Source of the DNA: Halomonas daqiaonensis
GTDB lineage: Bacteria; Pseudomonadota; Gammaproteobacteria; Pseudomonadales; Halomonadaceae
Assembly: GCF_900109725.1 (NCBI RefSeq)
Contig: NZ_FOBC01000010.1
Coordinates: forward strand, 1 to 64,000
DNA length: 64,000 bases
Direction of reading: 5' to 3'
In this document: positions 27,319 through 36,658 of the stretch, one piece after another
Layout: every line of letters starts with the position of its first letter
Numbering within the stretch: the stretch's first letter is position 1
Made by a program: the position numbers and the translations under genes
Notes under the pieces: model-generated
Seen by the model: only the letters and a program-made list of their open reading frames with translations
The model's database searches: none
What the model was told of the DNA's origin: nothing

Positions 27319-28134
27319 TTATTCGGCGGCGTTGGGGAAGAACAGCTGCTGCCCCTTGACCTCGAAGTCGGCGATGGCCTGCTGGCCTTCCTCGGAGAGC
27401 AGCCACTCATGCCACTGTTCGGCCAGGTCATGCTTGAGGTGGGGATGGCGCTCGGGGTCGATCAGCACGCTGCCGTACTGATTGAACAGCGCGTCGTCGC
27501 CCTCGAACAGCAGCTCAAGGTTCTGGGGGTTGTCGAAGGCGACCCAGGTGGCGCGGTCGGCCATCACGTAGGCATCCATGCCGGCGGCGGTGTTCAGGGT
27601 CGGGCCCATGCCGCTGCCCAGCTCCCGGTACCAATCGCCACCCGGCTCGACCCCGGCGGCCTCCCAGAGGCGCAGCTCGGCGCGGTTGGTGCCGCTGTCG
27701 TCACCGCGCGAGGCGAAGGGCGCCTCGGCGTCGGCAATGCGGCCGAAGGCCTGTTCCACGGTCTCGGCCTCGCTCAGGCCCGCCGGATCCTCGCCGGGGC
27801 CGATCAGCACGAAGTCGTTGACCATCACGTCGGCGCGCTCGGTGCCGTAGCCCTCCTGGACGAAATGTTTCTCGCCGGCAGTGTCGTGGACCAGCAGGCT
27901 GTCGGCATCGCCTCGCCGAGCGATCTCGAAGGCCTGGCCGGTGCCCACGGCGACCACCCGTACCTTGATCCCGCTCTTGTCGGTGAACAGCGGTATGATG
28001 GCATCGAAGAGCCCCGAGTTCTCGGTGGAGGTCGTCGAGGCCAGGGTGATGAAGCCGGCCTCGTCCTGGGCCGAGGCGCCCAGCGAGAGGCCCGTCAGGC
28101 CGACGGCGACGAGGGTGAGCCCGGTCTTTTTCAT
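27319..28134 (-). CDS. tupA: Tungstate ABC transporter, substrate-binding protein
   Basis: 271 residues. Signal peptide to about residue 22 (..LGASAQ). Binding-site motif LASTTSTENSGLFD (TTTS-like, oxyanion binding) and VGTGQAFEIARRGDAD follow, and SRGDDSGTNRAELRLW is typical of TupA rather than ModA. The ATG at 28134 follows AAGGAAG; the upstream in-frame start at 28173 would place basic residues before the signal peptide. It is the last gene of the minus-strand tupB-tupC-tupA unit and binds periplasmic tungstate. Confidence 0.92.
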   Translation of the reverse strand: MKKTGLTLVAVGLTGLSLGASAQDEAGFITLASTTSTENSGLFDAIIPLFTDKSGIKVRVVAVGTGQAFEIARRGDADSLLVHDTAGEKHFVQEGYGTERADVMVNDFVLIGPGEDPAGLSEAETVEQAFGRIADAEAPFASRGDDSGTNRAELRLWEAAGVEPGGDWYRELGSGMGPTLNTAAGMDAYVMADRATWVAFDNPQNLELLFEGDDALFNQYGSVLIDPERHPHLKHDLAEQWHEWLLSEEGQQAIADFEVKGQQLFFPNAAE

Positions 28135-28209
28135 GGTGCGCTTCCTTCTTTGCTTTGGGGATTGGGCGTTCATTGCGGCTTGGGCTTCGGGGATTGGTGC
28201 GTGAGCGGT

Positions 28210-28935
28210 CTACCAGACCAGCTCGCCGCGAATGAAGGCCCGCGCCTCGGCCGAAGCAGGAGTCGTGAAGAAATCGCTGGCCGGGCTGTGCTCGACCAGC
28301 CGCCCGCCGTAGAGCAGCACGATGTCGTCGGCCAGGCGGCGGGCCTGCTGGAGGTCGTGGGTGGTCATCAGGATGCGCGTGCCGCGCCGATGGAAGTCGA
28401 GAACGGCATCCTCCACTGCCTGGATGGCGGCGGGGTCGAGCGCCGAGGTGGGCTCGTCGAGGAACAGCACTTCGGGTTCGGCCAGCCAGGCTCTGGCCAG
28501 GGCCAGGCGCTGCTGCTCGCCCCCCGAGAGCACCCGCGCCGGGCGCTTCTCCAGGGCCGCCAGGCCGAAGCGCTCCAGCGCCTCACGGGCCAGCAGCTTG
28601 CGACGACGGCGGGGCGTGCCGTTGATCGCTAGGGCGTAGGTGAGGTTGGCAAGTGCCGAGCGCTTGAGCAGCACCGGGCGCTGGAAGACCATTGCCTGGC
28701 GGGGCGGGCGGCCTTCCCAGCTCACTCGGCCACGGGAAGGAACGAGCAGGCCGTGAGCCAGGCGCATCAGCAGGCTCTTGCCGGCGCCGTTGGGACCCAT
28801 CACCAGGGTGCGCTGGCAGCCCGTGAGGCGCAGGTCCAGGGGCTGCAGCAGGGTCTGGCCGCGATGGGCGAAGCCGACGCCCTCGAGGGCGAGCGAAGGA
28901 ATGGCCGTCACGGGTAGCCGCCTGAGGTCGTTCAT
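28210..28935 (-). CDS. tupC: Tungstate ABC transporter, ATP-binding protein
   Basis: 241 residues. Walker A GPNGAGKS at about 48-55, Q-loop MVFQRPVLLKRSAL, signature LSGGEQQRLALARA, Walker B VLFLDEPTSALD and H-loop MTTHDLQQA. Energises tungstate uptake through TupB. Its ATG overlaps the tupB stop by 4 bases (ATGA), so the frame that continues upstream to 29190 is only antisense-free read-through of tupB in another frame and not part of the protein. 75 bases separate it from tupA. Confidence 0.92.
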   Translation of the reverse strand: MNDLRRLPVTAIPSLALEGVGFAHRGQTLLQPLDLRLTGCQRTLVMGPNGAGKSLLMRLAHGLLVPSRGRVSWEGRPPRQAMVFQRPVLLKRSALANLTYALAINGTPRRRRKLLAREALERFGLAALEKRPARVLSGGEQQRLALARAWLAEPEVLFLDEPTSALDPAAIQAVEDAVLDFHRRGTRILMTTHDLQQARRLADDIVLLYGGRLVEHSPASDFFTTPASAEARAFIRGELVW

Positions 28936-29636
28936 CCCAGCCGCCTCTGTGCCGTTTCGCCCACCAGGTGGGCAGCGGCGTTGATCAGGGCGACCAGCAC
29001 GAGCAGCACGATGCCCAGCCCCAGCGCCAGGGGCAGGTTGCCCTTGCTGGTTTCGAGAACGATGGCGGTGGTCATCACCCGGGAGACGCCGTCGATGTTG
29101 CCGCCGACGATCATTACCGCCCCGACCTCGGCGCTGGCGCGGCCGAAGCCGGCCAGCATCACGGTCGTCAGCCCGAGGCGCGCATCCCACAGCAGGGTGG
29201 GGATGCGCCGCGACCGCGACACCCCCATCGAGGAGAGCTGTTCGCGGTACTCGCTATGGAGCTCCTCGACCTGTTGGCGTGTCAGGGCGGCGATGATCGG
29301 CAGCACCAGGATCACCTGGGCGATCACCATGGCGCCGGGGGTAAACAGCAGGCCGAATTCGCCCAGCGGCCCGGCCCGGGATAGCAGCAGGTAGACCGCC
29401 AGCCCGGCGACCACCGGCGGCAGCCCCATCATCGCATTGAGCATCACGATGGCCACCCCGCGGCCGGGAAATTGCCACAGCGCCAGGGCCGCGCCGAGTG
29501 GCAGGGCGATCAAGGCGGCGATCAGCACGGCGGTCAGCGAGACCTGCAGCGACAGCATCACGATCCCGAGCAGGTCGGGATCACCCCCCATGATCAGGGC
29601 CAGGGCAGTCTGGAAGGCATTGGCGTCGTCGGGCAT
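28932..29636 (-). CDS. tupB: Tungstate ABC transporter, permease
   Basis: 234 residues, five to six predicted helices. The cytoplasmic loop EVGAVMIVGGNIDGVSRVMTTAI matches the EAA motif region of TupB permeases (GxGAVMIVGGNI pattern). First gene of the tup unit. It diverges from the HTH/PBP-like regulator, with 120 bases between their starts. Confidence 0.92.
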   Translation of the reverse strand: MPDDANAFQTALALIMGGDPDLLGIVMLSLQVSLTAVLIAALIALPLGAALALWQFPGRGVAIVMLNAMMGLPPVVAGLAVYLLLSRAGPLGEFGLLFTPGAMVIAQVILVLPIIAALTRQQVEELHSEYREQLSSMGVSRSRRIPTLLWDARLGLTTVMLAGFGRASAEVGAVMIVGGNIDGVSRVMTTAIVLETSKGNLPLALGLGIVLLVLVALINAAAHLVGETAQRRLG

Positions 29637-29756
29637 CGGGCTCTCCTAGGTCTTCCTGCATCATGTGCGTTAAATCTCTGCAGCGCATCCAACGCAGTAA
29701 TTCATGCAGTACGGTGCAGGATAACGACAGTCGTTTCGTCACAGGGGGCTTGCACG

Positions 29757-30659
29757 ATGGCAATGGATCGGGAGAGTGGTTCCCACGCCTATCTGACCAC
29801 CACGGAGGTGGCCGACTACCTGCGCCTCAAGGAGCGCAAGGTGTATGACCTGGTGCGCCAGGGGGCGATGCCCTGCGTGCGCGTCACCGGCAAGCTGCTG
29901 TTCCCTCGCCAGAGCATCGATCTGTGGCTGATGAATCACTTGGAAGGTGACCGGGCGAGCAGCACGCCCGTACCCGTGGTGCTGGCGGGCAGCCAGGATC
30001 CGCTGCTGGAGTGGGCGGTGCGCGAGAGCGGTGCGGGGCTGGCACTGCTCTGCCACGGCAGCGGTGACGGGGTGCGACACCTGCTGTCCGGCGAGGCGAT
30101 GGTGGCGGGCATGCACCTGCTGGACGCGCACAGCGGCGGCTACAACCGGCCCGAGGCGCTGGGGCTCGGGGGGATGCGCGACCTGGTGATGGTGCGCTGG
30201 GCGACCCGGCGGCAGGGGCTGCTACTGGCGCCTGACAACCCGCTGGGCATCGGGTCGCTGGAGGACCTGGCCGGGGACGCGGTGCGCCTCGCCCATCGCC
30301 AGCCGGATGCCGGTGCCCACCGTCTGCTGGAATGGCTGCTGGCCCGGGTGGATATCGATGCCGCCCGGCTGCACTTTACCGAGCACCCGTCGCTCAATGA
30401 GGATGACCTGGCGCTGGCGATCCGCCAGGGCGAGGCGGATGCGGGACTGGGCGTGGAGGCGGCGGCTCGCCGCCAGGGACTCGCCTTCGTGCCGCTGCAT
30501 GAAGAGGCCTTCGACCTGGCCCTGCGGCGGCGCAGCTATTTCGAGGCGCCGATCCAACGGCTGCTGGCCTTCGCTCGGGAGGCACGCTTCGCCGAGCGCG
30601 CAGAAGCGCTGGGCGGCTACGAGGTCAGTGAGCTGGGGCGGGTGGTCTACAACGCCTGA
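29757..30659 (+). CDS. Excisionase-type HTH plus periplasmic-binding-like regulator
   Basis: 300 residues. N-terminal MerR/excisionase-like HTH (about 10-58: LTTTEVADYLRLKERKVYDLVRQGAMPCVRVTGKLLFPRQSI), then a PBP-like domain of the PF12727 type (about 75-295; LLCHGSGDGVRHLLSGEAMVAGMHLLDAH and LAIRQGEADAGLGVEAAARRQGL). This architecture senses molybdate, tungstate or a cofactor in other bacteria. Start 29757 has AGGGGG 8 nt upstream; the frame reaches back to 29472 only through tupB antisense. Being divergent from tupBCA, it is the likely tungstate-responsive regulator (inference). Confidence 0.85.
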   Translation: MAMDRESGSHAYLTTTEVADYLRLKERKVYDLVRQGAMPCVRVTGKLLFPRQSIDLWLMNHLEGDRASSTPVPVVLAGSQDPLLEWAVRESGAGLALLCHGSGDGVRHLLSGEAMVAGMHLLDAHSGGYNRPEALGLGGMRDLVMVRWATRRQGLLLAPDNPLGIGSLEDLAGDAVRLAHRQPDAGAHRLLEWLLARVDIDAARLHFTEHPSLNEDDLALAIRQGEADAGLGVEAAARRQGLAFVPLHEEAFDLALRRRSYFEAPIQRLLAFAREARFAERAEALGGYEVSELGRVVYNA

Positions 30660-30669
30660 ATGGCACCCG

Positions 30670-31014
30670 CTACCGATCGGGCATGTTGCGGGTTCCCGGC
30701 ACGCCCTTGAGGCGCCGGCGCAGGGCGGCCTTGCCCATCATATGGGCGCTGACCGGGGCAGTGGCGAACAGGAAGATCGTCACCAGGGCTTCCTGAACCG
30801 AGACACCGTCCTGCTGCAGGCTGAAATAGAGCAGCGAGCCGATCAGCGTGCAACCGACGCCCAGGGTGCTGGCCTTGGTGGGGCCGTGAAGTCGTGTGTA
30901 GAAGTCGGGCAGCTTGGCCAGCCCCCAGGAGCCGATCAGCGCGACTAGGGCGCCGAACAGCAGGAAGGCGACGACGATGATTTGCAGGTACCACGGCATG
31001 TCGATGCTGGTCAT
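30670..31014 (-). CDS. mrpG: Na+/H+ antiporter subunit G
   Basis: 114 residues, three helices. LLFGALVALIGSWGLAKLPDFYTRLHGPTKASTLG is the MnhG/MrpG signature. Its ATG at 31014 overlaps the mrpF stop by 4 bases; the in-frame extension to 31389 is the mrpE/F coding region read out of phase. Last subunit of the operon and part of the membrane complex that expels Na+ in exchange for H+. Confidence 0.92.
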   Translation of the reverse strand: MTSIDMPWYLQIIVVAFLLFGALVALIGSWGLAKLPDFYTRLHGPTKASTLGVGCTLIGSLLYFSLQQDGVSVQEALVTIFLFATAPVSAHMMGKAALRRRLKGVPGTRNMPDR

Positions 31015-31280
31015 TCGATGACGTCCCCCCGAAGCAGGTACTTGCTCATGGCCACGGTGCTGATGAAGCCCATCAGGGCGATCAGCAGGGCCAGCTCGAA
31101 GAGCATGCCGATCCCCATCCAGATGTCTGAGAGTACGATCAGCGCGATGCTGTTGATCATCAGGGTGTCCAGCGCCAGGATCCGGTCGACGATATCCGGG
31201 CCGATGGCCAGGCGGTAGAGGTTGAGCAAGGCGGCGACGGCGAAGAGCGCCATGGCGATGGGTATGACGACGGCAATCAT
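31011..31280 (-). CDS. mrpF: Na+/H+ antiporter subunit F
   Basis: 89 residues, three helices. NLYRLAIGPDIVDRILALDTLMIN is the MrpF hallmark (GP..DR..A.D). It overlaps mrpE and mrpG by 4 bases each, so it is translationally coupled. Confidence 0.92.
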   Translation of the reverse strand: MIAVVIPIAMALFAVAALLNLYRLAIGPDIVDRILALDTLMINSIALIVLSDIWMGIGMLFELALLIALMGFISTVAMSKYLLRGDVIE

Positions 31281-31783
31281 CGGAAGATCTCCTCGAGCGG
31301 ATGCTCGTAACGCTCACGAATGGTGGCGATGGCCTCGTTCTCGTCCTCCAGATGCAGGGCATGCACCAGCAGGCTATTGGCCTTCGCATCGTAGTGGAGC
31401 GAGACGGTGCCGGGAGTCAGCGAGATGGTGCTGGCCAGGATGGTGATGGCGAAGTCGTCGTCCAGGGTCAGCGGATAGATGAAGAATCCCGGCTGCAGAT
31501 GTCGGGTGGGGCGCAGAATGCGCAGGGCCACCACCAGGTTGGAGCGCAGGATGTCCACCAGCAGCACCAGCAGGTAGCGCAGCAGCGGCAGAGGGCGCTT
31601 GATCCTGGCTTCCTCGGGCCAGAAGGCGTGGGTCATGAAGGGAATGGCTACCCCCAGGGCCAGCCCCAGCAGGGCATGAGCCACGCTGAAGTCGTTGACC
31701 ATCAACAGCCAGAGCAGCGCCAGGAACAGCGAGAACAGCGGATGCGGTAGCCAGAACTGCCGGGAGCGGAACGACGGTGTCAT
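31277..31783 (-). CDS. mrpE: Na+/H+ antiporter subunit E
   Basis: 168 residues. Two N-terminal helices (PLFSLFLALLWLLMV and AHALLGLALGVAIPF) and a cytosolic domain ending HLEDENEAIATIRERYEHPLEEIFR, with TISLTPGTVSL, which is conserved in MrpE. Its ATG overlaps mrpD by 4 bases; the longer frame to 33328 is out-of-phase mrpD. Confidence 0.92.
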   Translation of the reverse strand: MTPSFRSRQFWLPHPLFSLFLALLWLLMVNDFSVAHALLGLALGVAIPFMTHAFWPEEARIKRPLPLLRYLLVLLVDILRSNLVVALRILRPTRHLQPGFFIYPLTLDDDFAITILASTISLTPGTVSLHYDAKANSLLVHALHLEDENEAIATIRERYEHPLEEIFR

Positions 31784-33303
31784 GGTGAGATCTCCTGGCC
31801 GGCAGCGGTGGCCTCCGGCAGCACGGCGGTGATGTAGGCCTGCGGGTTTAGCAGTTGCTCTGCGGTCAGCTCGAGGTAGCCCATCACCGGTTCGCCGAAC
31901 ACCGCCAGAAGCCCGTTGAGGCCGACCATGAAGGACACCAGCGTCAGCGGGCCCCGCTCGAGCGGATAGGGGCTGGCCATCTCGCCGGGGCGCCAGAACC
32001 AGCTGCTGCCGGTGCGGCTGAGGGCGATCAGGGTCAGCAGTGCGGCAGCCAGCAGCACGCCCCACAGCCAGAACCCCTGGGGCTCCTGAGCGCTGGCCTG
32101 CAGGATCCACGCCTTGCTGACGAAGCCGCTGAAAGGGGGCAGGCCGACCATGGCGATGGCGGCAATGAAGAACAGGCTGCCCAGCAGCCAGCGATGCCCG
32201 ATGGGGCCGGTCGCCGAGAAGCGGTCGTAGCCCTCCTCCCGCTGCTGGCCGAGCAGGTCGGCCAGCAGGAAGAAGACGGCGGTCATGCCGGTGCTGTGGA
32301 TCAGGTAGAAGAGCGCGGCACCGAGGCTTGCCTCGGTGGCGAAGCTGATGGTGGCCAGCAGGGTGCCCACCGAGAGAATCACCAGGTAGGCGGTCAGGGT
32401 GCGCAGGCTGTTCGAGCCCAGCACCCCGACGCCGCCCAGCGCCAGGGTCAGCAGCGCCAGCGGCCACAGCCAGCCCCAGGCAGTCTCGCTGACCGGTGTC
32501 TCGCCCAGCGCGAAGACCAGCAGGAAGACTCGCAGGATGGCGTAGATGCCGACCTTGGTCATGATGGCGAAGAGCGCGGCGACCGGTGCGCTTGCGGCCG
32601 AATAGGCGCGCGGCAGCCAGAACAGCAGCGGCAGGATGGCGGCCTTGATGCCGAATACCACCAGCAGGACCAGGCTGGCGGCGGCGAGCAGCGGCGCATC
32701 GCCCGGCGGCGCATCCGCCACCCGCAGGGCCAGGTCGGCCATGTTGAGGGTGCCGGTGAGGCCATAGAGGGTCCCCAGGGCGATCAGGAACAGCGCCGAG
32801 CCCGCCAGGTTGATGATCACGTAGTGTAGCCCGGCACGGCTGCGGGCCCGTCCCCCGCCGTGCAGCAGCAGGGCATAGGAGGCGATCAGCAGGATCTCGA
32901 AGAACACGAAGAGGTTGAACAGGTCGCCGGTCAGGAAGGCGCCGTTGAGGCCGGCCAGCTGGAACTGGAAGAGGGCATGGAAGTGTGCCCCCCGCTTGTC
33001 GCTGCCGCTGCTGGCATAGAGCAGGCAGCAGAAACCCAGCACGGCGGTCAGCGCCAGCATGATGGCGGAGAGCCGGTCGAGGACCAGCACGATGCCGAAC
33101 GGTGCCGGCCAGTCGCCGGCGTGGTAGAGAACATGCTCGCCGCTGCCGGCGATCTGAAGGCACCAGATCCCCAGCAGCACCAGCCAGAAGGTGCTCGCGA
33201 ACCCCAGCAGGCGCTGCAGGGCGAAGGGCGCCTGGTAGAACAGCAGCTGCCCGGCACCGGTGATCAGCGGCAGCAGTATCGGCAGGATCAGGGCGTGGTT
33301 CAT
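31780..33303 (-). CDS. mrpD: Na+/H+ antiporter subunit D
   Basis: 507 residues, about 14 helices, homologous to complex I NuoN/NuoM-type proton channels. Conserved KAAILPLLFWLPRAYSAASAPVAALFAIMTKVG contains the key helix lysine and the proton-antiporter family segment. It overlaps mrpC by 4 bases. Together with the A subunit it forms the ion path of the Mrp complex. Confidence 0.95.
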   Translation of the reverse strand: MNHALILPILLPLITGAGQLLFYQAPFALQRLLGFASTFWLVLLGIWCLQIAGSGEHVLYHAGDWPAPFGIVLVLDRLSAIMLALTAVLGFCCLLYASSGSDKRGAHFHALFQFQLAGLNGAFLTGDLFNLFVFFEILLIASYALLLHGGGRARSRAGLHYVIINLAGSALFLIALGTLYGLTGTLNMADLALRVADAPPGDAPLLAAASLVLLVVFGIKAAILPLLFWLPRAYSAASAPVAALFAIMTKVGIYAILRVFLLVFALGETPVSETAWGWLWPLALLTLALGGVGVLGSNSLRTLTAYLVILSVGTLLATISFATEASLGAALFYLIHSTGMTAVFFLLADLLGQQREEGYDRFSATGPIGHRWLLGSLFFIAAIAMVGLPPFSGFVSKAWILQASAQEPQGFWLWGVLLAAALLTLIALSRTGSSWFWRPGEMASPYPLERGPLTLVSFMVGLNGLLAVFGEPVMGYLELTAEQLLNPQAYITAVLPEATAAGQEISP

Positions 33304-33638
33304 GCGCGGTCCTCGTCGGGATTCTCACCGTCCACGTGGTCGTTGCGCAGCTCTACCGCCGCCTTGAGGGCCAGCACCACGACGAAGGCAGTCATCGCGA
33401 AGCCGATGACAATGGCGGTGAGCACCAGGGCCTGAGGCAGCGGGTCCGCCGAGCGCCCGGTGAGGCCGACGATGGCCGGCGCTCCGGCGACCAGGCGTCC
33501 CGAGGCGAACAGGTAGAGGTTCACCGCATGGGAGAGCAGCGTCAGCCCCAGGATGACCGTGAAGGTGCGCGCCCGCAGCAGCAGGTAGACCCCGCAGGTG
33601 GTCAGCACGCCGAGGGTGATCGCGTAGAGGAGTTCCAT
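33300..33638 (-). CDS. mrpC: Na+/H+ antiporter subunit C
   Basis: 112 residues, three helices, homologous to NuoK. LLRARTFTVILGLTLLSHAVNLYLFASG and DPLPQALVLTAIVIGFAMTAF are diagnostic. Starts on the last base of the A/B gene stop. Confidence 0.93.
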   Translation of the reverse strand: MELLYAITLGVLTTCGVYLLLRARTFTVILGLTLLSHAVNLYLFASGRLVAGAPAIVGLTGRSADPLPQALVLTAIVIGFAMTAFVVVLALKAAVELRNDHVDGENPDEDRA

Positions 33639-36433
33639 CAGCCGATCTCCTTGCCGGGGCCGGCCACGGTCATCAGCTTGCCGAGGTTGGCGAGTATCAG
33701 CAGCGTCGCCCCGACCACGGTGGCGTAGACCCCGAGGTCGAAGAGCATGGCGGTGGCCAGCTCGAACTCGCCGATCAATGGCAGGTGCATGTGGCCATGT
33801 GCGGAGGTGAGGAAGGGGTAACCGAACAGCCAGCTGCCCAGGCCGGTCAGCACGGCGATCAGGATCCCGGCGCCGATCAGCGGCCGGAAGGGAGAGAGCA
33901 TGCGTTCCTGGGCCCAGACCAGCCCGCCCGCCATGTACTGCAGGGTCAGCGCCACCGCGGTGATCAGCCCGGCGATGAAGCCGCCGCCGGGCAGGTTGTG
34001 GCCGCGCAGGAAGATATAGGCCGAGACCAGAAGGGCGATCGGCAACACCAGGCGGGCCACGGTGCTGAGCATGATCGGATGGGGCTCGGCGACCCAGTGC
34101 CCGGGGTTGGTATCCACCACGCGCTCCTTGAGGTGCAGGTCGCGAGTGAAGGCGAACACCGCCACGGCGGCGATGCCGAGCACGGTGATCTCGCCCAGGG
34201 TATCGAAGCCGCGGAAGTCCACCAGGATGACGTTGACCACGTTGGTGCCGCCGCCACCGGGAACGCTGTTAGCCAGGAAGAAGTCGGAGATCGTCTCCTG
34301 CGGGCGGGTGAGGATGGCGAAGCTGAAGGCCGTTACGCCGATGCCCATCAGCACGGCGATGGCGAGGTCGCGCCCCATCCGGAAGGGTGTCGATCCCAGG
34401 GGTGACGTCTGCGGCAGGAAGGAGAGCGCCAGCATCATGATCACCACGGCCATCACCTCCACCATCAATTGGGTCAGGGCGAGGTCCGGCGCCGAGAAGC
34501 GGGCAAAGGTGACGGTGACGAAGAGCCCGGTCACGCCGAGCAACAGCAAGGCCGGCAGGCGGAGATGGTGGTAGACCACCACGCCGATCGCCGCCAGGCA
34601 GAGCAGGATGGCTGCCAGCAGGGTCAAGGGGTCGAGGGGTGCCAGCGCCACTCCGCCGTGCCAGTGGTCGACGGCCAGCAGTTCCAGGCCGACCAGCACC
34701 AGTACGGTGAGCAGGATGAAGACCAGGTAGCGCTGCAGCGAGCCGTTCTCCAGCTGGAAGACGCGGCGCTGGGACAGGGCGATAGCGCTGCGCATGAGCC
34801 AGTCGAAGATCTCCTTGGCGTCCACCTCCGGCAGGCGAGCGTGCAGGCGAAACAGCGGGTCGCGCATGTGGTAGAAGAGTGCGCCGCCGGCCAGGGCCAT
34901 CAGGCTCATGACCATGGGCACGCTGCCGCCCAGCGTCGAGAAATCATAGGGATCGACAAGCACCTGACGTGCGGCGGCGAAGGCTGGCTGGACCAGGGCG
35001 GAGTAGACGTGCTCCGGCACCAGCCCCACCAGCAGCGTGGACAAGGCCAGCAGCGCGATGGGCGACAGCGCGGCCGTTCGCGGTGACTTGGGCGGCCAGG
35101 TCGGCAGATCGATCGGCCGGCCGTTGAAGAAGACGTTGTGGAAGATACGGATCGAGTAGGCCACCGAGAACAGCGCGGCCAGGGTCACCCAGGCGGGAAT
35201 CACCACGATGGCCCAGTCGGGTGCCGTCACCAGCAGGCTCTCGGTGAACAGCATCTTCTTGCTCAGGTAGCCGCTCATCAGAGGCAGGCCGGCCATGGCG
35301 GCGGCGGAGATGCCGGACAGCACCATCAGTGCCGGCATGAAGCGCCACATGCCGTTGATTTGGCGCATGTCGCGGGTGCCGGTGGCGCGATCCACGTAGC
35401 CCGCCATCATGAACAGTGGCGCCTTGAACAGCGCATGGCACACCAGGTGGAAGAGCGCCGCCGCCAGCGCCATGGGGGTCCCCAATCCCAGCAGCAGCAT
35501 GATCAGCCCCAGGTGCGAGACCGTGGAGTAGGCCAGCAGCCCCTTCATGTCATGCATGAACATGGCCACGAAGGCGCCCACCATCAGCGTCAGCATGCCG
35601 GTCAGGGTCACCAGATGGAACCACTCCGGGGAATCGCCCAGTGCCGGGTGCAGCCGGGCGATCAGGAACAGCCCCGCCTTGACCATGGTGGCGCTGTGCA
35701 GATAGGCGGAGACCGGTGTGGGCGCCGTCATGGCGTGGGGCAGCCAGAGGTGGAAGGGGAACTGTGCCGACTTGGTGAAGGCGCCCAGCAGGATCAGGTT
35801 GAGCATCAGGCCGTAGTGTTCGTCGGCGCGGATGCGATCGCCCGCCGCCAGCACCGTGGAGAGCTCATAGCCGCCGGCGGCCTGGCCCAGCAGCACCAGG
35901 CCGCCGAGCAGTGCCAGCCCGCCACCGCCGGTGATCACCAGTGACATTCGCGCGCCCAGCCTGGCCCCCTGGCGGTCGGTATTGTAGCCGATCAGCAGGA
36001 AGGAGATCAGGCTGGTCAGCTCCCAGAAGACCAGCAGGAACAGCAGGTTCTCGGAGAGCACGATGCCCAGCATGACCGACATGAACAGCAGGATCAGGGT
36101 GAAGAAGCGCGCCGATGCATCGTTACCCTCGAAGTAGTAGCGCGCATACAGCAGGATCAGACAGCCGATGCCGGTGATCAGCAGGGCGAACAGCAGACCC
36201 AGGCCGTCGAGGCGAAAGGCCACGTTGAGGCCCAGCGACGGCAGCCAGGTCAGTTGCTGCACGATGGCTTCGCCGCCGTGCATGACGTGTGGCAACCAGC
36301 TCAGCAGCAGAAGCAGGCTCAATAGGGCGGGAATCGCCGAGACCGAGGCCAGCAGGCGCGATGATCGACCCTGCATCAGGGCGGGCAGGCAGGCGCCCGT
36401 CAGCGGTAGAAGGATGATCAGCGCAAGTGGCAT
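33638..36433 (-). CDS. mrpA: Na+/H+ antiporter subunit A, fused to subunit B domain
   Basis: 931 residues. About 1-780 form the MrpA/NuoL-like channel (FWELTSLISFLLIGYN, FPFHLWLPHAMTAPTPVSAYLHSATMVKAG and TVSHLGLIMLLLG) plus the MrpB-like region; the last ~150 residues (ISTVARLVLPIALLVSAYIFLRGHNLPGGGF, FDLGVYATVVGATLLILANLG) are a complete MnhB domain. The fusion explains the lack of a separate mrpB gene. Start 36433 (MPLALI) is preferred; an in-frame ATG at 36469 would add 12 polar residues before the first helix. First gene of A/B-C-D-E-F-G, tightly overlapping. Confidence 0.93.
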   Translation of the reverse strand: MPLALIILLPLTGACLPALMQGRSSRLLASVSAIPALLSLLLLLSWLPHVMHGGEAIVQQLTWLPSLGLNVAFRLDGLGLLFALLITGIGCLILLYARYYFEGNDASARFFTLILLFMSVMLGIVLSENLLFLLVFWELTSLISFLLIGYNTDRQGARLGARMSLVITGGGGLALLGGLVLLGQAAGGYELSTVLAAGDRIRADEHYGLMLNLILLGAFTKSAQFPFHLWLPHAMTAPTPVSAYLHSATMVKAGLFLIARLHPALGDSPEWFHLVTLTGMLTLMVGAFVAMFMHDMKGLLAYSTVSHLGLIMLLLGLGTPMALAAALFHLVCHALFKAPLFMMAGYVDRATGTRDMRQINGMWRFMPALMVLSGISAAAMAGLPLMSGYLSKKMLFTESLLVTAPDWAIVVIPAWVTLAALFSVAYSIRIFHNVFFNGRPIDLPTWPPKSPRTAALSPIALLALSTLLVGLVPEHVYSALVQPAFAAARQVLVDPYDFSTLGGSVPMVMSLMALAGGALFYHMRDPLFRLHARLPEVDAKEIFDWLMRSAIALSQRRVFQLENGSLQRYLVFILLTVLVLVGLELLAVDHWHGGVALAPLDPLTLLAAILLCLAAIGVVVYHHLRLPALLLLGVTGLFVTVTFARFSAPDLALTQLMVEVMAVVIMMLALSFLPQTSPLGSTPFRMGRDLAIAVLMGIGVTAFSFAILTRPQETISDFFLANSVPGGGGTNVVNVILVDFRGFDTLGEITVLGIAAVAVFAFTRDLHLKERVVDTNPGHWVAEPHPIMLSTVARLVLPIALLVSAYIFLRGHNLPGGGFIAGLITAVALTLQYMAGGLVWAQERMLSPFRPLIGAGILIAVLTGLGSWLFGYPFLTSAHGHMHLPLIGEFELATAMLFDLGVYATVVGATLLILANLGKLMTVAGPGKEIG

Positions 36434-36658
36434 GGGACTCGTCTCCCCGTCCAGCATCGAGTGCGACATGTTTCCGACACTTCACACCCCGGCAGCGTGG
36501 TCTGCCTTGATTGGTGTCAACCGGGGGTGATGTCGTTGGAAACTCGCCGAAGGGCGTCTCGAGTCGAGATTACCTGCCCCGCAGGGGATGGTGAAGGCCT
36601 GCGGCTGATCCTGCTTGCGCTTGGGCAGGCCCTGCGAGAAGTTGCCGTCGGGTGCGGC
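36434..36658. other. Intergenic region upstream of the Mrp operon
   Basis: 225 bases between the Mrp operon start and the MFS gene end. No gene, RNA or clear promoter pattern was recognised; the operon promoter is presumably here. Confidence 0.4.

Noticed and set aside
31277..33328. 683-codon frame ending with mrpE
   Set aside because: Only the last 168 codons (from 31783) are real mrpE; the earlier part is mrpD read out of phase.
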